From Lysinibacillus fusiformis (GTDB taxonomy: Bacteria > Bacillota > Bacilli > Bacillales_A > Planococcaceae), in the NCBI GenBank assembly GCA_030027265.1, contig JASENG010000025.1, forward strand, positions 1-40,665: DNA of 40,665 bases. Reading direction: 5' to 3'. The notes below the pieces were generated by a model, which saw only the letters and a program-made list of their open reading frames with translations, was not told where the DNA came from and made no database searches. The position numbers and the translations under genes are program-made. The stretch's first letter is position 1. Each line of letters opens with the position of its first letter. Shown here piece by piece: positions 32,691-40,665 of this stretch.

Positions 32691-35600
32691 CTATAATTCA
32701 ATTTTTAATGTATTTTCTTTTAGTTCTTTTAATAACTGTGTTCGTAACTCTGCTAATACAGCATCTAAGTCAGATTGTGTTTCGATGCTTGTATGTGAAA
32801 TCATGCTTTTTAATTCTCTAGAAGAAATAACTTTTGTTCCTTTTTCACGTACAACCGTAACAGACGGGTCTGGTGTAGGTGGTTTTAATTGTAGTAATTC
32901 TTTTTCTTTACGTTTTGCTTCATCTTGAATTGTTTCTGTTAATGTACGTAGTTTTGTTAGATTCATTTGTATCGTGATTAGGCTACTACTATTTAAAATC
33001 TCTTGTTGCAACATTTTGAAGTTCTGCATTTTATCATTTATTAATTCTGTAATAATTTCATTATTTGAATAATAATCTTTTAAATCATCTATCTTTTTCT
33101 CTAATTGTATAATTTGACTTGCAAGACCTTGTTTTTGTTCTGTTACTTCTTCTTGAATTGCTTGATCGAGTTTTTCAATTAAACTAGGTAATTGCGGAAT
33201 TTCACTATATGGTGATGCTTTTGTTAAAATGTCTGTAATGTTTTTCTTTAGCAGGTTTACCTTTTGTGATTGAGTATAACGTAAATCATTTTGAACTTGA
33301 TTTAAAAACGATACTGCTTCATCAAAACGTTCAATTGGTGCTTTTAAATAGAAACCAACTAACTGTTCAACCGCTTCTTGCCAATTGTATAAATCATCCT
33401 CGGCATCAATAAATGCTTTTACAAGTTGTTCTGGTTCCCGAATTTGTGTGAATCGGAGAATATCAATTTTTAAAGAACTAATTTTTGCTCCTTCAGGATA
33501 AGCGAACTCAGAAGATATAGTTTTCTTTCTACGGTTATCAATTTCCTCTAATGGTTGGATAAGGTAATTCTTAACTGCAGTTTGAATTGCATTCGCGAAC
33601 TCTTGATAAGAATCCCCAATATCCATTCGTCCAAACAAATCTTTATATAATCCAATGAAATCTCGACGCACATTTGGATCAACTTCAATTTCGGGAATCA
33701 CACGTATTTTATCTCGCTCTGTTGTTCGAGCAAGTTTATCATAAAATTGAGGTGAACTTGTTGGCGTAAAGTGTTCATCTGAAATCATTAACTTTACTTT
33801 ACCGGAGTGCATTAAAGCTAGAACAATGCCAATTGTATCGTAGTCACTCCAGCCATAAGGGACCTGATTATATTTATCAATAAAATCCTTTAACGATGGT
33901 TTCTGATGCATACGAATGAGTTCATCTAAATAGCGTAATACCTCGTTATACGCTTTTACATTACCTGTTTCACCTAGTAAATCATTTGAAATACCTTTTT
34001 CAGCTAGGTTTCTCCATTGTTCTTTAAATATTTTCATTTGAATTGGTTCATCAATGTATTCTAAATACTTATATGTGTTTTGGATTAACATATCAAAGGC
34101 GTCTGATACTTGCTTTTCAAAACTTCCTCGGAATGTACGCTCCTGCATTTGAATGAAGATTGATGCTTCTTCACAAGCTTTTCGTAATAATTCTTCTGCT
34201 TTTACCTCGTAGTCACCAATACTGTCCATTTTCGCATCATAAATACGATGTTGCGCCTGTGTTGTACTTGGATTACGTTTTAAATTCACATAACGGCGAA
34301 TCTGTTCAGAAATACGAATGGCTTCTTCTGCCTCTGCAATTAATTCCTCATTTAAATAAATAACCATTTGTCCTTCTATTGCCTGTAAAGCGGCTTCTGT
34401 AGTGCTTAACCCACCCGTAATGACTTGCATTGTTAACGGATATTTCATATTTGTTTTTGCATAATTATCAAAACGTTTATTGTAATCAAATAGCATTCCC
34501 TTTTGATAAGTATATTTGGTGTTTGAATACATTTTCTCAAAAAATGTATCGCCTAACTTTTCTTTAATTTTGATTGCATTAACATCGATGTTACGAATTT
34601 CTTTATTTATTTCTTGTTCTTCATCTGATAAAAATGAGTATGTTCCATCTGCGTGCTTTTCAATAAACATAGTTTGCTCTAAACGGTTTAACGATTCTTT
34701 AATTACAAGTTCATTTTTTTCAGACTGAATACTTTCTAATAAAAGTGTTGAAATATTATTGGGTGTTGCTTTAATGTGGTCTATTCCTTTAATCAAATAC
34801 AATACTTTTAATACATCAACATCATATTCAACTAGACCTTCCGAATTTTTTGCGCGGTTTTCAGCTCTCGAAATCGTCTGTACGATAGCTGATTCTAAAT
34901 GTTGACGAATAGTTGGATAAAACTCCGCCATCGTTACTAAATTGCCTAACTCTTCTTGGCCATTATAAATTGCTGCTTCTTGGAAGGCTTTTAATAATGA
35001 ACGTTCCCCTCTTGAAGCGTAAGAACTTCCTTCACCATGTATACCAATTTTCTCTAAAACAGCTTGCAATAAATCCACTTGATAAGGTACAAATGGATAT
35101 GTTTCAACAAACTCATTAGTAGTACGATAACCAGAGCGATATTGTGTTCGATCTTTATCAAAAGAAAGACGATTTCGAATTAATTGCTCATTCGGTTCAA
35201 AGATGGACTCTAATGTTTTCGACGCAGTTTCTGTCTTTTCTAATAATCGGCGTTTTAATACTTCGTCTGTATCTGAACTCGATAAATTAATCCGTGTTTC
35301 AAATCTTCCTTGAATTTTCGAGAAGTCTTTTGTATTGGCTGCGTTCATATTAGAAACGTCTTTAATTTTTTCCTGAGAAGTAACAGCAATCCATGCTTGT
35401 CCCATTGCAGCCGCACCAATTTCTTCTACAGCGTTTTGTAAATCCAGCATAAGGTTATTATCTGTACCGATATATTGACCAACTTCATCAATTAAAAAGA
35501 TTAAGCGATAGTCAGAACCTTTAGATTTACAATATTGTGCAACAAGCTCCCCTAACTGAACCGCTGAAATAGAAAACTCCTTTTGTGCTGATTTTACTAG

Positions 35601-36269
35601 GAAATCAGCTGTTTCTTGTTCATAGCCAATTTCACAAAGTGCAGCAATAATTTTTGCATATCTCAAGCGAAATTTAGTACGGAAATCTTGCCATTTTTCG
35701 TTATACAATTCTTCAATTTTCGAACAAAAAGCATCGTATTGTTGGTCATTAGCTAATTGTCGTTCAAAATCTGCTACCCAAAGAGTATTTGAATAGCCTA
35801 AATGTTCATTAAAAATACGTAAGATTATTTCGATAATACTTTCTTTCGTTCCACGTGCTGCACTAGCTCCAGCTTCAGAACCCACATTAAATAACAATGC
35901 ATCTGAAGGTTTTGATTCTATCCGAGACATTGCATCTAAAAGTGTAGTATCAGAAATTTTATCTTTAAAGTATTCATAGGGTGTTTTATTTCCCACTTTC
36001 TTACCATCCAATAAATAGGATAAAATTTTGAGAAAATGCGATTTACCGGAACCGAAGAAACCAGAAATCCACACTCCAACATTTTTCGTTGAATTTGAAT
36101 ACGCTTTCTCATAATTTTTATAAAACCCTTTTAAGCTATCTAAAATTTCTGCTGTGACAACGTATTCTTCTAATTCTGTTTGTATTGTTTTTTCATCAAT
36201 TTGCCCTGCTTGTACAACACCATTAATTGGTCGGTCAATTTTCTTCTCAAAAATCTCTTGAATAATCAT
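32691..36269 (-). CDS. brxC: BREX P-loop ATPase BrxC (PglY-like)
   Basis: A 1192-residue protein, the usual size. Walker A is ISGFFGSGKSHFLKIL (G70 to S77 core) and Walker B is YRLIFLIDEVGQYIG (about 260-274). INRAENRAKNSEG-type helical repeats and coiled coils (QKQGLASQIIQLEKKIDDLK) fill the C-terminal part. BrxC/PglY proteins are large AAA+-like ATPases needed for BREX immunity; they are thought to form the core with BrxB, PglZ and PglX. The ATG at 36269 follows AAGGAGTG. It begins 12 bases after the BrxB stop. Between its stop and the pglX start is a 47-base spacer with a short GC-rich stretch. Confidence 0.95.
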   Translation of the reverse strand: MIIQEIFEKKIDRPINGVVQAGQIDEKTIQTELEEYVVTAEILDSLKGFYKNYEKAYSNSTKNVGVWISGFFGSGKSHFLKILSYLLDGKKVGNKTPYEYFKDKISDTTLLDAMSRIESKPSDALLFNVGSEAGASAARGTKESIIEIILRIFNEHLGYSNTLWVADFERQLANDQQYDAFCSKIEELYNEKWQDFRTKFRLRYAKIIAALCEIGYEQETADFLVKSAQKEFSISAVQLGELVAQYCKSKGSDYRLIFLIDEVGQYIGTDNNLMLDLQNAVEEIGAAAMGQAWIAVTSQEKIKDVSNMNAANTKDFSKIQGRFETRINLSSSDTDEVLKRRLLEKTETASKTLESIFEPNEQLIRNRLSFDKDRTQYRSGYRTTNEFVETYPFVPYQVDLLQAVLEKIGIHGEGSSYASRGERSLLKAFQEAAIYNGQEELGNLVTMAEFYPTIRQHLESAIVQTISRAENRAKNSEGLVEYDVDVLKVLYLIKGIDHIKATPNNISTLLLESIQSEKNELVIKESLNRLEQTMFIEKHADGTYSFLSDEEQEINKEIRNIDVNAIKIKEKLGDTFFEKMYSNTKYTYQKGMLFDYNKRFDNYAKTNMKYPLTMQVITGGLSTTEAALQAIEGQMVIYLNEELIAEAEEAIRISEQIRRYVNLKRNPSTTQAQHRIYDAKMDSIGDYEVKAEELLRKACEEASIFIQMQERTFRGSFEKQVSDAFDMLIQNTYKYLEYIDEPIQMKIFKEQWRNLAEKGISNDLLGETGNVKAYNEVLRYLDELIRMHQKPSLKDFIDKYNQVPYGWSDYDTIGIVLALMHSGKVKLMISDEHFTPTSSPQFYDKLARTTERDKIRVIPEIEVDPNVRRDFIGLYKDLFGRMDIGDSYQEFANAIQTAVKNYLIQPLEEIDNRRKKTISSEFAYPEGAKISSLKIDILRFTQIREPEQLVKAFIDAEDDLYNWQEAVEQLVGFYLKAPIERFDEAVSFLNQVQNDLRYTQSQKVNLLKKNITDILTKASPYSEIPQLPSLIEKLDQAIQEEVTEQKQGLASQIIQLEKKIDDLKDYYSNNEIITELINDKMQNFKMLQQEILNSSSLITIQMNLTKLRTLTETIQDEAKRKEKELLQLKPPTPDPSVTVVREKGTKVISSRELKSMISHTSIETQSDLDAVLAELRTQLLKELKENTLKIEL

Positions 36270-36281
36270 TATTCACACTCC

Positions 36282-36824
36282 TTATGAAATCCTCGTAATT
36301 TGATATTCATCTTCATGTCGGAATTTATTAAATAGTCGTAAATCTACTCCAGAAAAATAACCCGGATAAAATAATATAAGCGGTGTTCTAAATGCATGAT
36401 TTGATAGTTTTTTAAGTAAATGACTGGAGCGAATAAATGGATGTACTGTTCCTACACCTGTTATGAAAATCAATTCCACGTTATCCGCTTTTTCGATGAA
36501 TGAATTCACCAATAAATCTTGATCTTCTAAAACAGTTTGAATAGCTTGAGAAAGTTCCAAATAGCCTTCTTCTTCAGCAATAGCGATTAATTCTTCTATA
36601 TCTTCTTCGAATAAACTAATAAGAAATTCAAAAAGATTAATTTCTTTTATATTTAATGTTGTTCGCTTTAATAATCCTTCGACATATGTACGTACTGTTA
36701 GTTCTTCTTCTGCTGGATAATCAAAAACAAAATGCGGAATTTCACTACCAATTCCTTTGGGTGTTGTAAATCCTTCCTCATTTATACGTTCCTCTAATTG
36801 TTCTAATCTTTTATATATCGTCAT
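36282..36824 (-). CDS. brxB: BREX protein BrxB (DUF1788)
   Basis: I start at the ATG 36822-36824, preceded by AGGTAGGTG, giving 180 residues; a GTG three codons upstream would overlap the brxA stop. MTIYKRLEQLEERINEEG, HFVFDYPAEEELTVRTYVEG and FITGVGTVHPFIRSSHLLKK match the pattern of BrxB (DUF1788), a protein of about 190-200 residues essential in type 1 BREX and thought to act within the BrxB-BrxC-PglZ complex. The GVGTVHPFIRSSHLL element is a family signature. It is between brxA (one-base gap) and brxC, the standard order. Confidence 0.93.
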   Translation of the reverse strand: MTIYKRLEQLEERINEEGFTTPKGIGSEIPHFVFDYPAEEELTVRTYVEGLLKRTTLNIKEINLFEFLISLFEEDIEELIAIAEEEGYLELSQAIQTVLEDQDLLVNSFIEKADNVELIFITGVGTVHPFIRSSHLLKKLSNHAFRTPLILFYPGYFSGVDLRLFNKFRHEDEYQITRIS

Positions 36825-36825
36825 T

Positions 36826-37422
36826 CTAAACACCTACCTCTAATGTAATCATCGCTTTTAACAATGGATCATGTTCTTCTGCAAATTGTTTAAGAGCATG
36901 ACTAACATGTAAAGGAAAGACTTTATACTCACCATCTACTAATTCAATCATACCACTTTCTCTGTAAAACAATAGGAGAATACTGTTAATTTTCCTTTTT
37001 GTCTTTACATTCCAATTTGAAACTTTTTCTGATTGCTGTTCCTTTTCTTCCATATAAAAGTTCATATTCGAACTGTTTAAAGTCCCATTATTATGCTGAT
37101 ACCGATAAACAACTAACTCATAGAAATTTTCATAAGCATATCGATAACTTTTCAAAAAACTATATAACAATAGTACCTTCTGGTCATGATTATGCCCTTG
37201 AAAATAATAATGAGCTAATGTAGGATATAACGTCTCCGCTCTTCGATAAACCATTTGAAATCTTTTACCTATAGTCAACTCACTTCTAAGTAGAAATGGA
37301 TTTTCATTCAATACATTTTGTCTAATTTGATCTCTACTTAATCCTTTTTGAAGTGCTTTTAAGACATATTCAATTTCTTGTTGGAACCATCCTTCACTTG
37401 CAAAACTAGCTGAGTATTCCAT
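36826..37422 (-). CDS. brxA: BREX DNA-binding protein BrxA (DUF1819)
   Basis: I start at the ATG 37420-37422 after GAGGGG, giving 198 residues, the usual size; the frame runs on to 37503 but that extension is hydrophobic with no ribosome site. The sequence EYSASFASEGWFQQEIEYVL, then RDQIRQNVLNENPFLLRSEL and FQMVYRRAETLYPTLAHYYF is characteristic of BrxA (DUF1819), a small all-helical DNA-binding protein. It is the first gene of the BREX operon and its TAG lies one base before the brxB ATG. The divergent CoiA-like gene shares the 171-base promoter region. Confidence 0.93.
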   Translation of the reverse strand: MEYSASFASEGWFQQEIEYVLKALQKGLSRDQIRQNVLNENPFLLRSELTIGKRFQMVYRRAETLYPTLAHYYFQGHNHDQKVLLLYSFLKSYRYAYENFYELVVYRYQHNNGTLNSSNMNFYMEEKEQQSEKVSNWNVKTKRKINSILLLFYRESGMIELVDGEYKVFPLHVSHALKQFAEEHDPLLKAMITLEVGV

Positions 37423-37452
37423 TGAATTCCCCTCACTTTTCTTCTTATTTGG

Positions 37453-37458
37453 ATTATA
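37453..37458 (-). promoter_or_regulatory. Candidate -10 box of the BREX operon
   Basis: TATAAT on the minus strand (ATTATA at 37453-37458) lies about 31 bases upstream of the brxA ATG. The -35 position shows only a weak TTTCTCA-like match. It lies in the divergent brxA/CoiA-like intergenic region. Confidence 0.45.
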
Positions 37459-37593
37459 TCTATAAATGACGCAAATGAGAAATAGGTTAACTAGAAAAAT
37501 CACTAATAATGGGAATCTAGTATATGAATATGAAACTTTCTATTAATTTACTCGTATTACTTTACAAACACCATTTTTTAGGAGGTAACTTTA

Positions 37594-38730
37594 GTGAGAG
37601 AGGCTTGGCATAGAAATGATGAAAAGATTTATTTGATTCCACAAAATTTATCAGAAATAGAAGTCGAAAATCATAAGCAAATAGCAAAGAAAGGTACATT
37701 TACTTGTCCATATTGCGAAGCAAAGTTAATTGTAAAAAGCGGAGATGTTCTTGGGAATTATTTTTCTCACCTTCATGGCGAAGGATGTGAGATTTCCAAG
37801 CAAAGCGAAGCAAGGTACAAAAAATACGAAAAGCAAAAGAAAAATGATACACCACGACATCCACAAATCTTATCACTCATGAATGATGAATTAGAAGTTC
37901 TATCTAGAGTATATCCATATCTGACTAGTTCCTACGGTTATCTAGATACTGAATTTATTAAGTATATTCCTGACATCTCACTAAAAATAAACGATCAAAA
38001 ATATGCTCTTACTATCATAACAAACATTAGCAATTCAACAGACACTTCAACAGCAAAAAATATAAATAAACAAAAACAATATTACGAAACACTTGGCTAT
38101 GAACCTCTATTCTTTATTGAACGTAGTAACTTAGGAGTTGATATTGATGGACAATCTTTAGTACTTTGGGCAACTGAACATGAAGCGTTAACAACCCAAA
38201 AATCCGATATAAGTTGGAAACGATTTATAACTAATTTAGCTCCGATTAATGAATACCATCAAATCCTAAACCTCCCAAATACAGATTTGAATGTAAAAAG
38301 CATCATGTACATTACACCAGCGGGCGAAGAAATTGCAATTGAGGCATTCCATGTACTGGAACAGCCAAATACAACACCTGTAAAGGCTTATTTTTTAAGT
38401 AGCCCATATAGACTTACATTTTCTAATGCATTTAAACTAGCGGAAGATACACTGTTATTAGCTGATATACAAATTGAAAGTGAAAACCAATCCAAATACG
38501 CAGAGAAATTCAGACAAGCTAAAAGCACATATATAGAACAACAAAAAGAATTAGAACGAATCGGAGAGGAACAAGAAAGACTTGCAAAACTCAAAGAGAA
38601 GCAAAGACAAAAACAAGCAGAAGAAAAACGAAAGGACTATCAAGAAAGCTTAAATAATAGTTCTTATAAAAAAGCGGATAAAATAGCAAAGCTCGAATTG
38701 TTAAAACGAACTTATAACGCAAATAATTAG
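37594..38730 (+). CDS. CoiA-like zinc-finger/nuclease-type protein
   Basis: A 378-residue protein with a GTG start after GGAGGT (37581-37586). The N-terminus has TFTCPYCEAKLIVKSGDVLG followed by NYFSHLHGEGC: the CxxC plus HxH-type pattern of CoiA competence proteins. Residues about 90-200 (RHPQILSLMNDELEVLSRVY, FIKYIPDISLKINDQKYALT, YETLGYEPLFFIERSN) resemble their nuclease-like alpha/beta core, in which D and E/K residues could be catalytic. The C-terminus is a long charged coiled coil (KQRQKQAEEKRKDYQESLN). CoiA family proteins also occur near defence loci. It diverges from brxA with a shared promoter region. The family call is moderate. Confidence 0.68.
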   Translation: MREAWHRNDEKIYLIPQNLSEIEVENHKQIAKKGTFTCPYCEAKLIVKSGDVLGNYFSHLHGEGCEISKQSEARYKKYEKQKKNDTPRHPQILSLMNDELEVLSRVYPYLTSSYGYLDTEFIKYIPDISLKINDQKYALTIITNISNSTDTSTAKNINKQKQYYETLGYEPLFFIERSNLGVDIDGQSLVLWATEHEALTTQKSDISWKRFITNLAPINEYHQILNLPNTDLNVKSIMYITPAGEEIAIEAFHVLEQPNTTPVKAYFLSSPYRLTFSNAFKLAEDTLLLADIQIESENQSKYAEKFRQAKSTYIEQQKELERIGEEQERLAKLKEKQRQKQAEEKRKDYQESLNNSSYKKADKIAKLELLKRTYNANN

Positions 38731-39338
38731 GTGAATTTGAACTCGAACATACACTAACTCTATTAATTATTTAATAGACATTCTATGTATAATACATTTA
38801 AATGTTTTTTTAATAAAATATTATGTAATTAATTATTATTGTTTAGGAAATTTTTAGACAAACTAATATTTTAATTTACTGATGAAAAAGAAATCATTTT
38901 CCATAGAGCCAAAAGGATTCTACCTAAGTCTAGCCCAAAATGTCCTAGACATTCTCAATTCGGTTTTAGGACTCATAATATAATCTATTAAGTAAAAGAT
39001 TTTATTTTTTGAGTAGGTTTTATTAGTTAAAATTTCTACAATCTGCCCAAATAACTGAACAACAATTTTAAAAGATCTGGATATTTATGTTAACATTGAG
39101 GTGAGATTATGAAGAAATGTTCTTAAACTAACATGGCAGTTTAATTCCGTAAAAGGAATAAGATTGTTCTATGTAGAATCAAGAAACAAGGATATGAATT
39201 TTGGGGTAGTAAGGTGTGTTTAAAGGCTTTAATAACAGGCGTTAATGAATATATTCTTGTCTCTATTTTTCGAAGGATTGAATTGCAGATTAAAAGTCGA
39301 TAGTTGAGCCGGCGAGATAGATAAAAGGAGTTGTTAGA
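38731..39338. other. Intergenic region with possible decayed coding DNA
   Basis: No intact gene is present. The stretch 39145-39300 is open in one plus frame for about 50 codons (contains KKQGYEFWGSKVCLKALI, ends IKSR then TAG) without a clear start, so it may be a gene remnant. At 39124-39141 is an 18-base box shared with 19722-19739. The rest is AT-rich with no clear structure. Confidence 0.4.
39124..39141 (+). repeat. 18-base box, TAAACTAACATGGCAGTT
   Basis: TAAACTAACATGGCAGTT matches 19722-19739 (TAAACTAACGCGGCAGTT) at 16 of 18 bases. An ATGTT lies a few bases before both. They lie 20 kb apart, each upstream of a plus-strand gene (at 19828 and 39339). It may be a mobile-element boundary remnant or a shared control site. 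Confidence 0.5.
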
Positions 39339-39920
39339 ATGGCAATTTTCCAAGAATTCTTTTACATACCTGATGAAAATATGACGAAGATTTCCACGGG
39401 AGAAAATAAAATATTTGGTGGTGAGGTTCGTAATAACAAAGGGCAAATTGTAAAACTTCTTAGACCTGTCAGCAAGTTAGAGGCTACTTTATATTATGGC
39501 TGGAAGTATAGGGATACACTTTTTAAGGTTGGTAAGTTAGGTATGGCAGGTGTAAAAAGTTATAAATCAAAGAAAAAACAAGAACCAGATGTTGTTGTGA
39601 AATTTAGAGATGCTCTACAGGTTTACCTAAATGCTGTGCGCAATGGATCGGTTACAATGGAGATAATTTCAGATGTGATGGAACATTTGGGTGAACTGAA
39701 AATGCAACCTAATTTTGAAAAAATCAATATTGCACTTTCGATGGAGGATTTGGATGTGCTTTTAAATCGAATGTTTGATTATACAAAAAAACTTGCAGCA
39801 GATAATGCGATTGAACTAACCAGTTTAGAGAAAGAAACACCTTCGCAATCTGTGAATCCAATTATAAATCTGCAGCGTTGTCTTGAAACACAAAAGCGCA
39901 TTTTTGAACTGGCTTCTTAG
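39339..39920 (+). CDS. Hypothetical protein (193 aa)
   Basis: The ATG at 39339 follows AAAAGGAG by eight bases. The first 75 residues hold beta-like pieces (MAIFQEFFYIPDENMTKIST, IFGGEVRNNKGQIVKLLRPV), then a basic stretch (GVKSYKSKKKQEPDVVVKF) and a long helical C-terminus (FRDALQVYLNAVRNGSVTME, ISDVMEHLGELKMQPNF). It has no TM or signal segment and no motif that I recognise. It stands alone between non-coding DNA and a terminator-like hairpin. It might continue in a shifted frame after the TAG (see the next entry), but the ending looks natural. Function unknown. Confidence 0.75.
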   Translation: MAIFQEFFYIPDENMTKISTGENKIFGGEVRNNKGQIVKLLRPVSKLEATLYYGWKYRDTLFKVGKLGMAGVKSYKSKKKQEPDVVVKFRDALQVYLNAVRNGSVTMEIISDVMEHLGELKMQPNFEKINIALSMEDLDVLLNRMFDYTKKLAADNAIELTSLEKETPSQSVNPIINLQRCLETQKRIFELAS

Positions 39921-40120
39921 ATTATAGCAAAATTGAGCAAGCTCCTTATGGAACAAATGTGACTATAGTTACTTTACTCAATGAATTGGGATATTTGAGT
40001 TTATCGTTTTATTGAAAAAAAGTTCAATCAAATTGATGTTCTTCAACTATCCGTCGCTAAAATGAAGGAAATAAAACATAAATTAGAAAAATTTAATATA
40101 AGAATTATTTATAAATATAT
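39921..40120 (+). pseudogene. Possible frameshifted remnant after the 193-residue gene
   Basis: After the TAG, another plus frame is open for about 32 codons (DYSKIEQAPYGTNVTIVTLL to SLSFY, TGA), and a further frame then gives VLQLSVAKMKEIKHKLEKFN and ends in TAG at 40123. The order and composition suggest one decayed gene, or a gene whose frame was broken by indels near the A-run at 40014-40021. It could also be chance in AT-rich DNA. Confidence 0.3.
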
Positions 40121-40163
40121 TTAGAGCGTGTATTGATTAATCATTACTCATAACACGCTCTAA
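40121..40163. terminator. Convergent-gene terminator
   Basis: A perfect 11-base inverted repeat, TTAGAGCGTGT (40121-40131) and ACACGCTCTAA (40153-40163), separates the rightward 39339 gene from the leftward gene ending at 40207. Flanking T-poor DNA makes it a weak terminator, but the stem is strong. Confidence 0.65.
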
Positions 40164-40206
40164 TAATTTGTTCGTTTACACTGTTATTAGGATTATGTGC
40201 TATTCC

Positions 40207-40617
40207 TTATTTTCCAAAATTCGTCCAATCATAGGTGTTTTCTTTTTGTTTACGTTTCTTTTCTTCCGATATACTTTCTACGTTCTTTTCTTTAATAAAG
40301 CTCATGATGAATCCACAATCTTCACAAATATATTTATAGATATCAACGGATTTATCATAACGACTAAACTCTTTATTTTCTTCAGATATTAATCTAAAGG
40401 AAATATCCCCTTTTTCTACTATTTCATTATCAATTGAGGTATTTACATCAACGTCAACATCTATATGTACATCGTCATAACCTCTTGTTCTAACCTTAAC
40501 ATCATTATAGGCAGTGGGATAAATATCAATATTTACATCTATTTCGTAATATCCTTTACGAAAATGTACTCCCCCACACACTAAACAACCAATCTCACTA
40601 ATATAAATCACTCCCAA
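40207..40617 (-). CDS. Small zinc-ribbon-like protein (up to 136 aa)
   Basis: CLVCGGVHF near the start and YICEDCGFIMSFI near residue 95 give two CxxC pairs, probably one zinc site. Between them, EIDVNIDIYPTAYNDVKVRT, then a DVHIDVDVDVNTSI run, is beta-rich and repetitive. The end is highly charged (SEEKKRKQKENTYDW). The start is unclear: a TTG at 40615-40617 gives the full length but GGGAG lies at the same place, so an ATT about 8 bases downstream or another internal codon may be used. It is the only leftward gene at the right edge of the window. No function is recognised; nucleic-acid binding is possible. Confidence 0.7.
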   Translation of the reverse strand: MGVIYISEIGCLVCGGVHFRKGYYEIDVNIDIYPTAYNDVKVRTRGYDDVHIDVDVDVNTSIDNEIVEKGDISFRLISEENKEFSRYDKSVDIYKYICEDCGFIMSFIKEKNVESISEEKKRKQKENTYDWTNFGK

Positions 40618-40665
40618 CTAGTTATTAATATATGTATATGAAATTAATTGACTTGATAACAATAA

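Noticed and set aside
32608..32928. Plus-strand frame of 106 codons
   Set aside because: It is antisense to the end of brxC and the start of pglX, both strongly supported, and has serine/phenylalanine-rich antisense composition.
37423..37503. Upstream extension of BrxA
   Set aside because: It adds a hydrophobic piece absent from the usual BrxA length, and GAGGGG precedes the ATG at 37422.
39141..39446. Minus-strand frame of 101 codons
   Set aside because: It crosses the start of the well-supported plus-strand gene at 39339, has no ribosome site and unnatural composition; the plus-strand reading is better.
1..40665. tRNA, rRNA, riboswitch or group II intron
   Set aside because: No cloverleaf, rRNA motif, riboswitch core or intron domain pattern was seen by eye on either strand.

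Overview
The window is AT-rich DNA with Bacillus-type ribosome binding sites (AGGAGG and GGAGGT variants), frequent TTG and GTG starts, rho-independent terminators and protein families typical of low-GC Gram-positives. I read it as the chromosome, or a large integrated element, of a Bacillaceae or Planococcaceae member (Bacillus, Lysinibacillus or Solibacillus-like); the exact genus cannot be fixed by eye. There are no tRNA, rRNA, housekeeping or intact transposase/integrase genes and no CRISPR array. It looks like a defence island around a small replication module.

Layout, left to right. (1) 1-69: the 3' end of a plus-strand gene. (2) 96-2665, minus: a translationally coupled pair, a Sel1/TPR-repeat protein followed by a coiled-coil protein with a DUF2325-like C-terminus. 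(3) 3279-8008, minus: a two-gene unit of a NERD-nuclease/SF1-type helicase and a helical-repeat protein with an OB/S1-like segment. (4) 8659-10012, plus: a three-TM membrane protein and a 65-residue protein, with a terminator. (5) 10485-13204, minus: four overlapping genes that look like an ABC-three-component (ABC-3C) conflict system: a DUF2326-type ABC ATPase, a small middle component, a C-terminal-domain-type component and a single-TM peptide. (6) 13726-15770, minus: three tightly packed unrecognised genes. (7) 15977-17439: an XRE regulator divergent from three small unknown genes, with palindromic DNA between them. (8) 17795-22546: a replication-relaxation family protein, about 1 kb of repeat-rich non-coding DNA, an HNH-like protein, a DnaC/DnaI-like ATPase and a winged-helix replication protein. 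(9) 23271-37422, minus: a BREX locus, brxA-brxB-brxC-pglX-pglZ followed by an SNF2/HepA-type helicase and no brxL. (10) 37594-40617: a CoiA-like gene divergent from brxA, an unknown 193-residue protein and a zinc-ribbon-like protein.

How they may work together. The BREX cluster should methylate host DNA (PglX) and block phage replication using BrxC, PglZ and the helicase. It is broken into transcription units by a strong terminator after pglZ and a wobble-stabilised hairpin after pglX. Directly downstream lies a decayed copy of the helicase 3' end, so an earlier or second helicase gene was lost here. The NERD helicase pair and the ABC-3C set are the best candidates for further, less characterised defence systems. 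The Sel1/DUF2325 pair, the three-gene cluster at 13.7-15.8 kb and the membrane protein are unassigned but lie in the same setting. All functional statements are from reading motifs; no searches were run.
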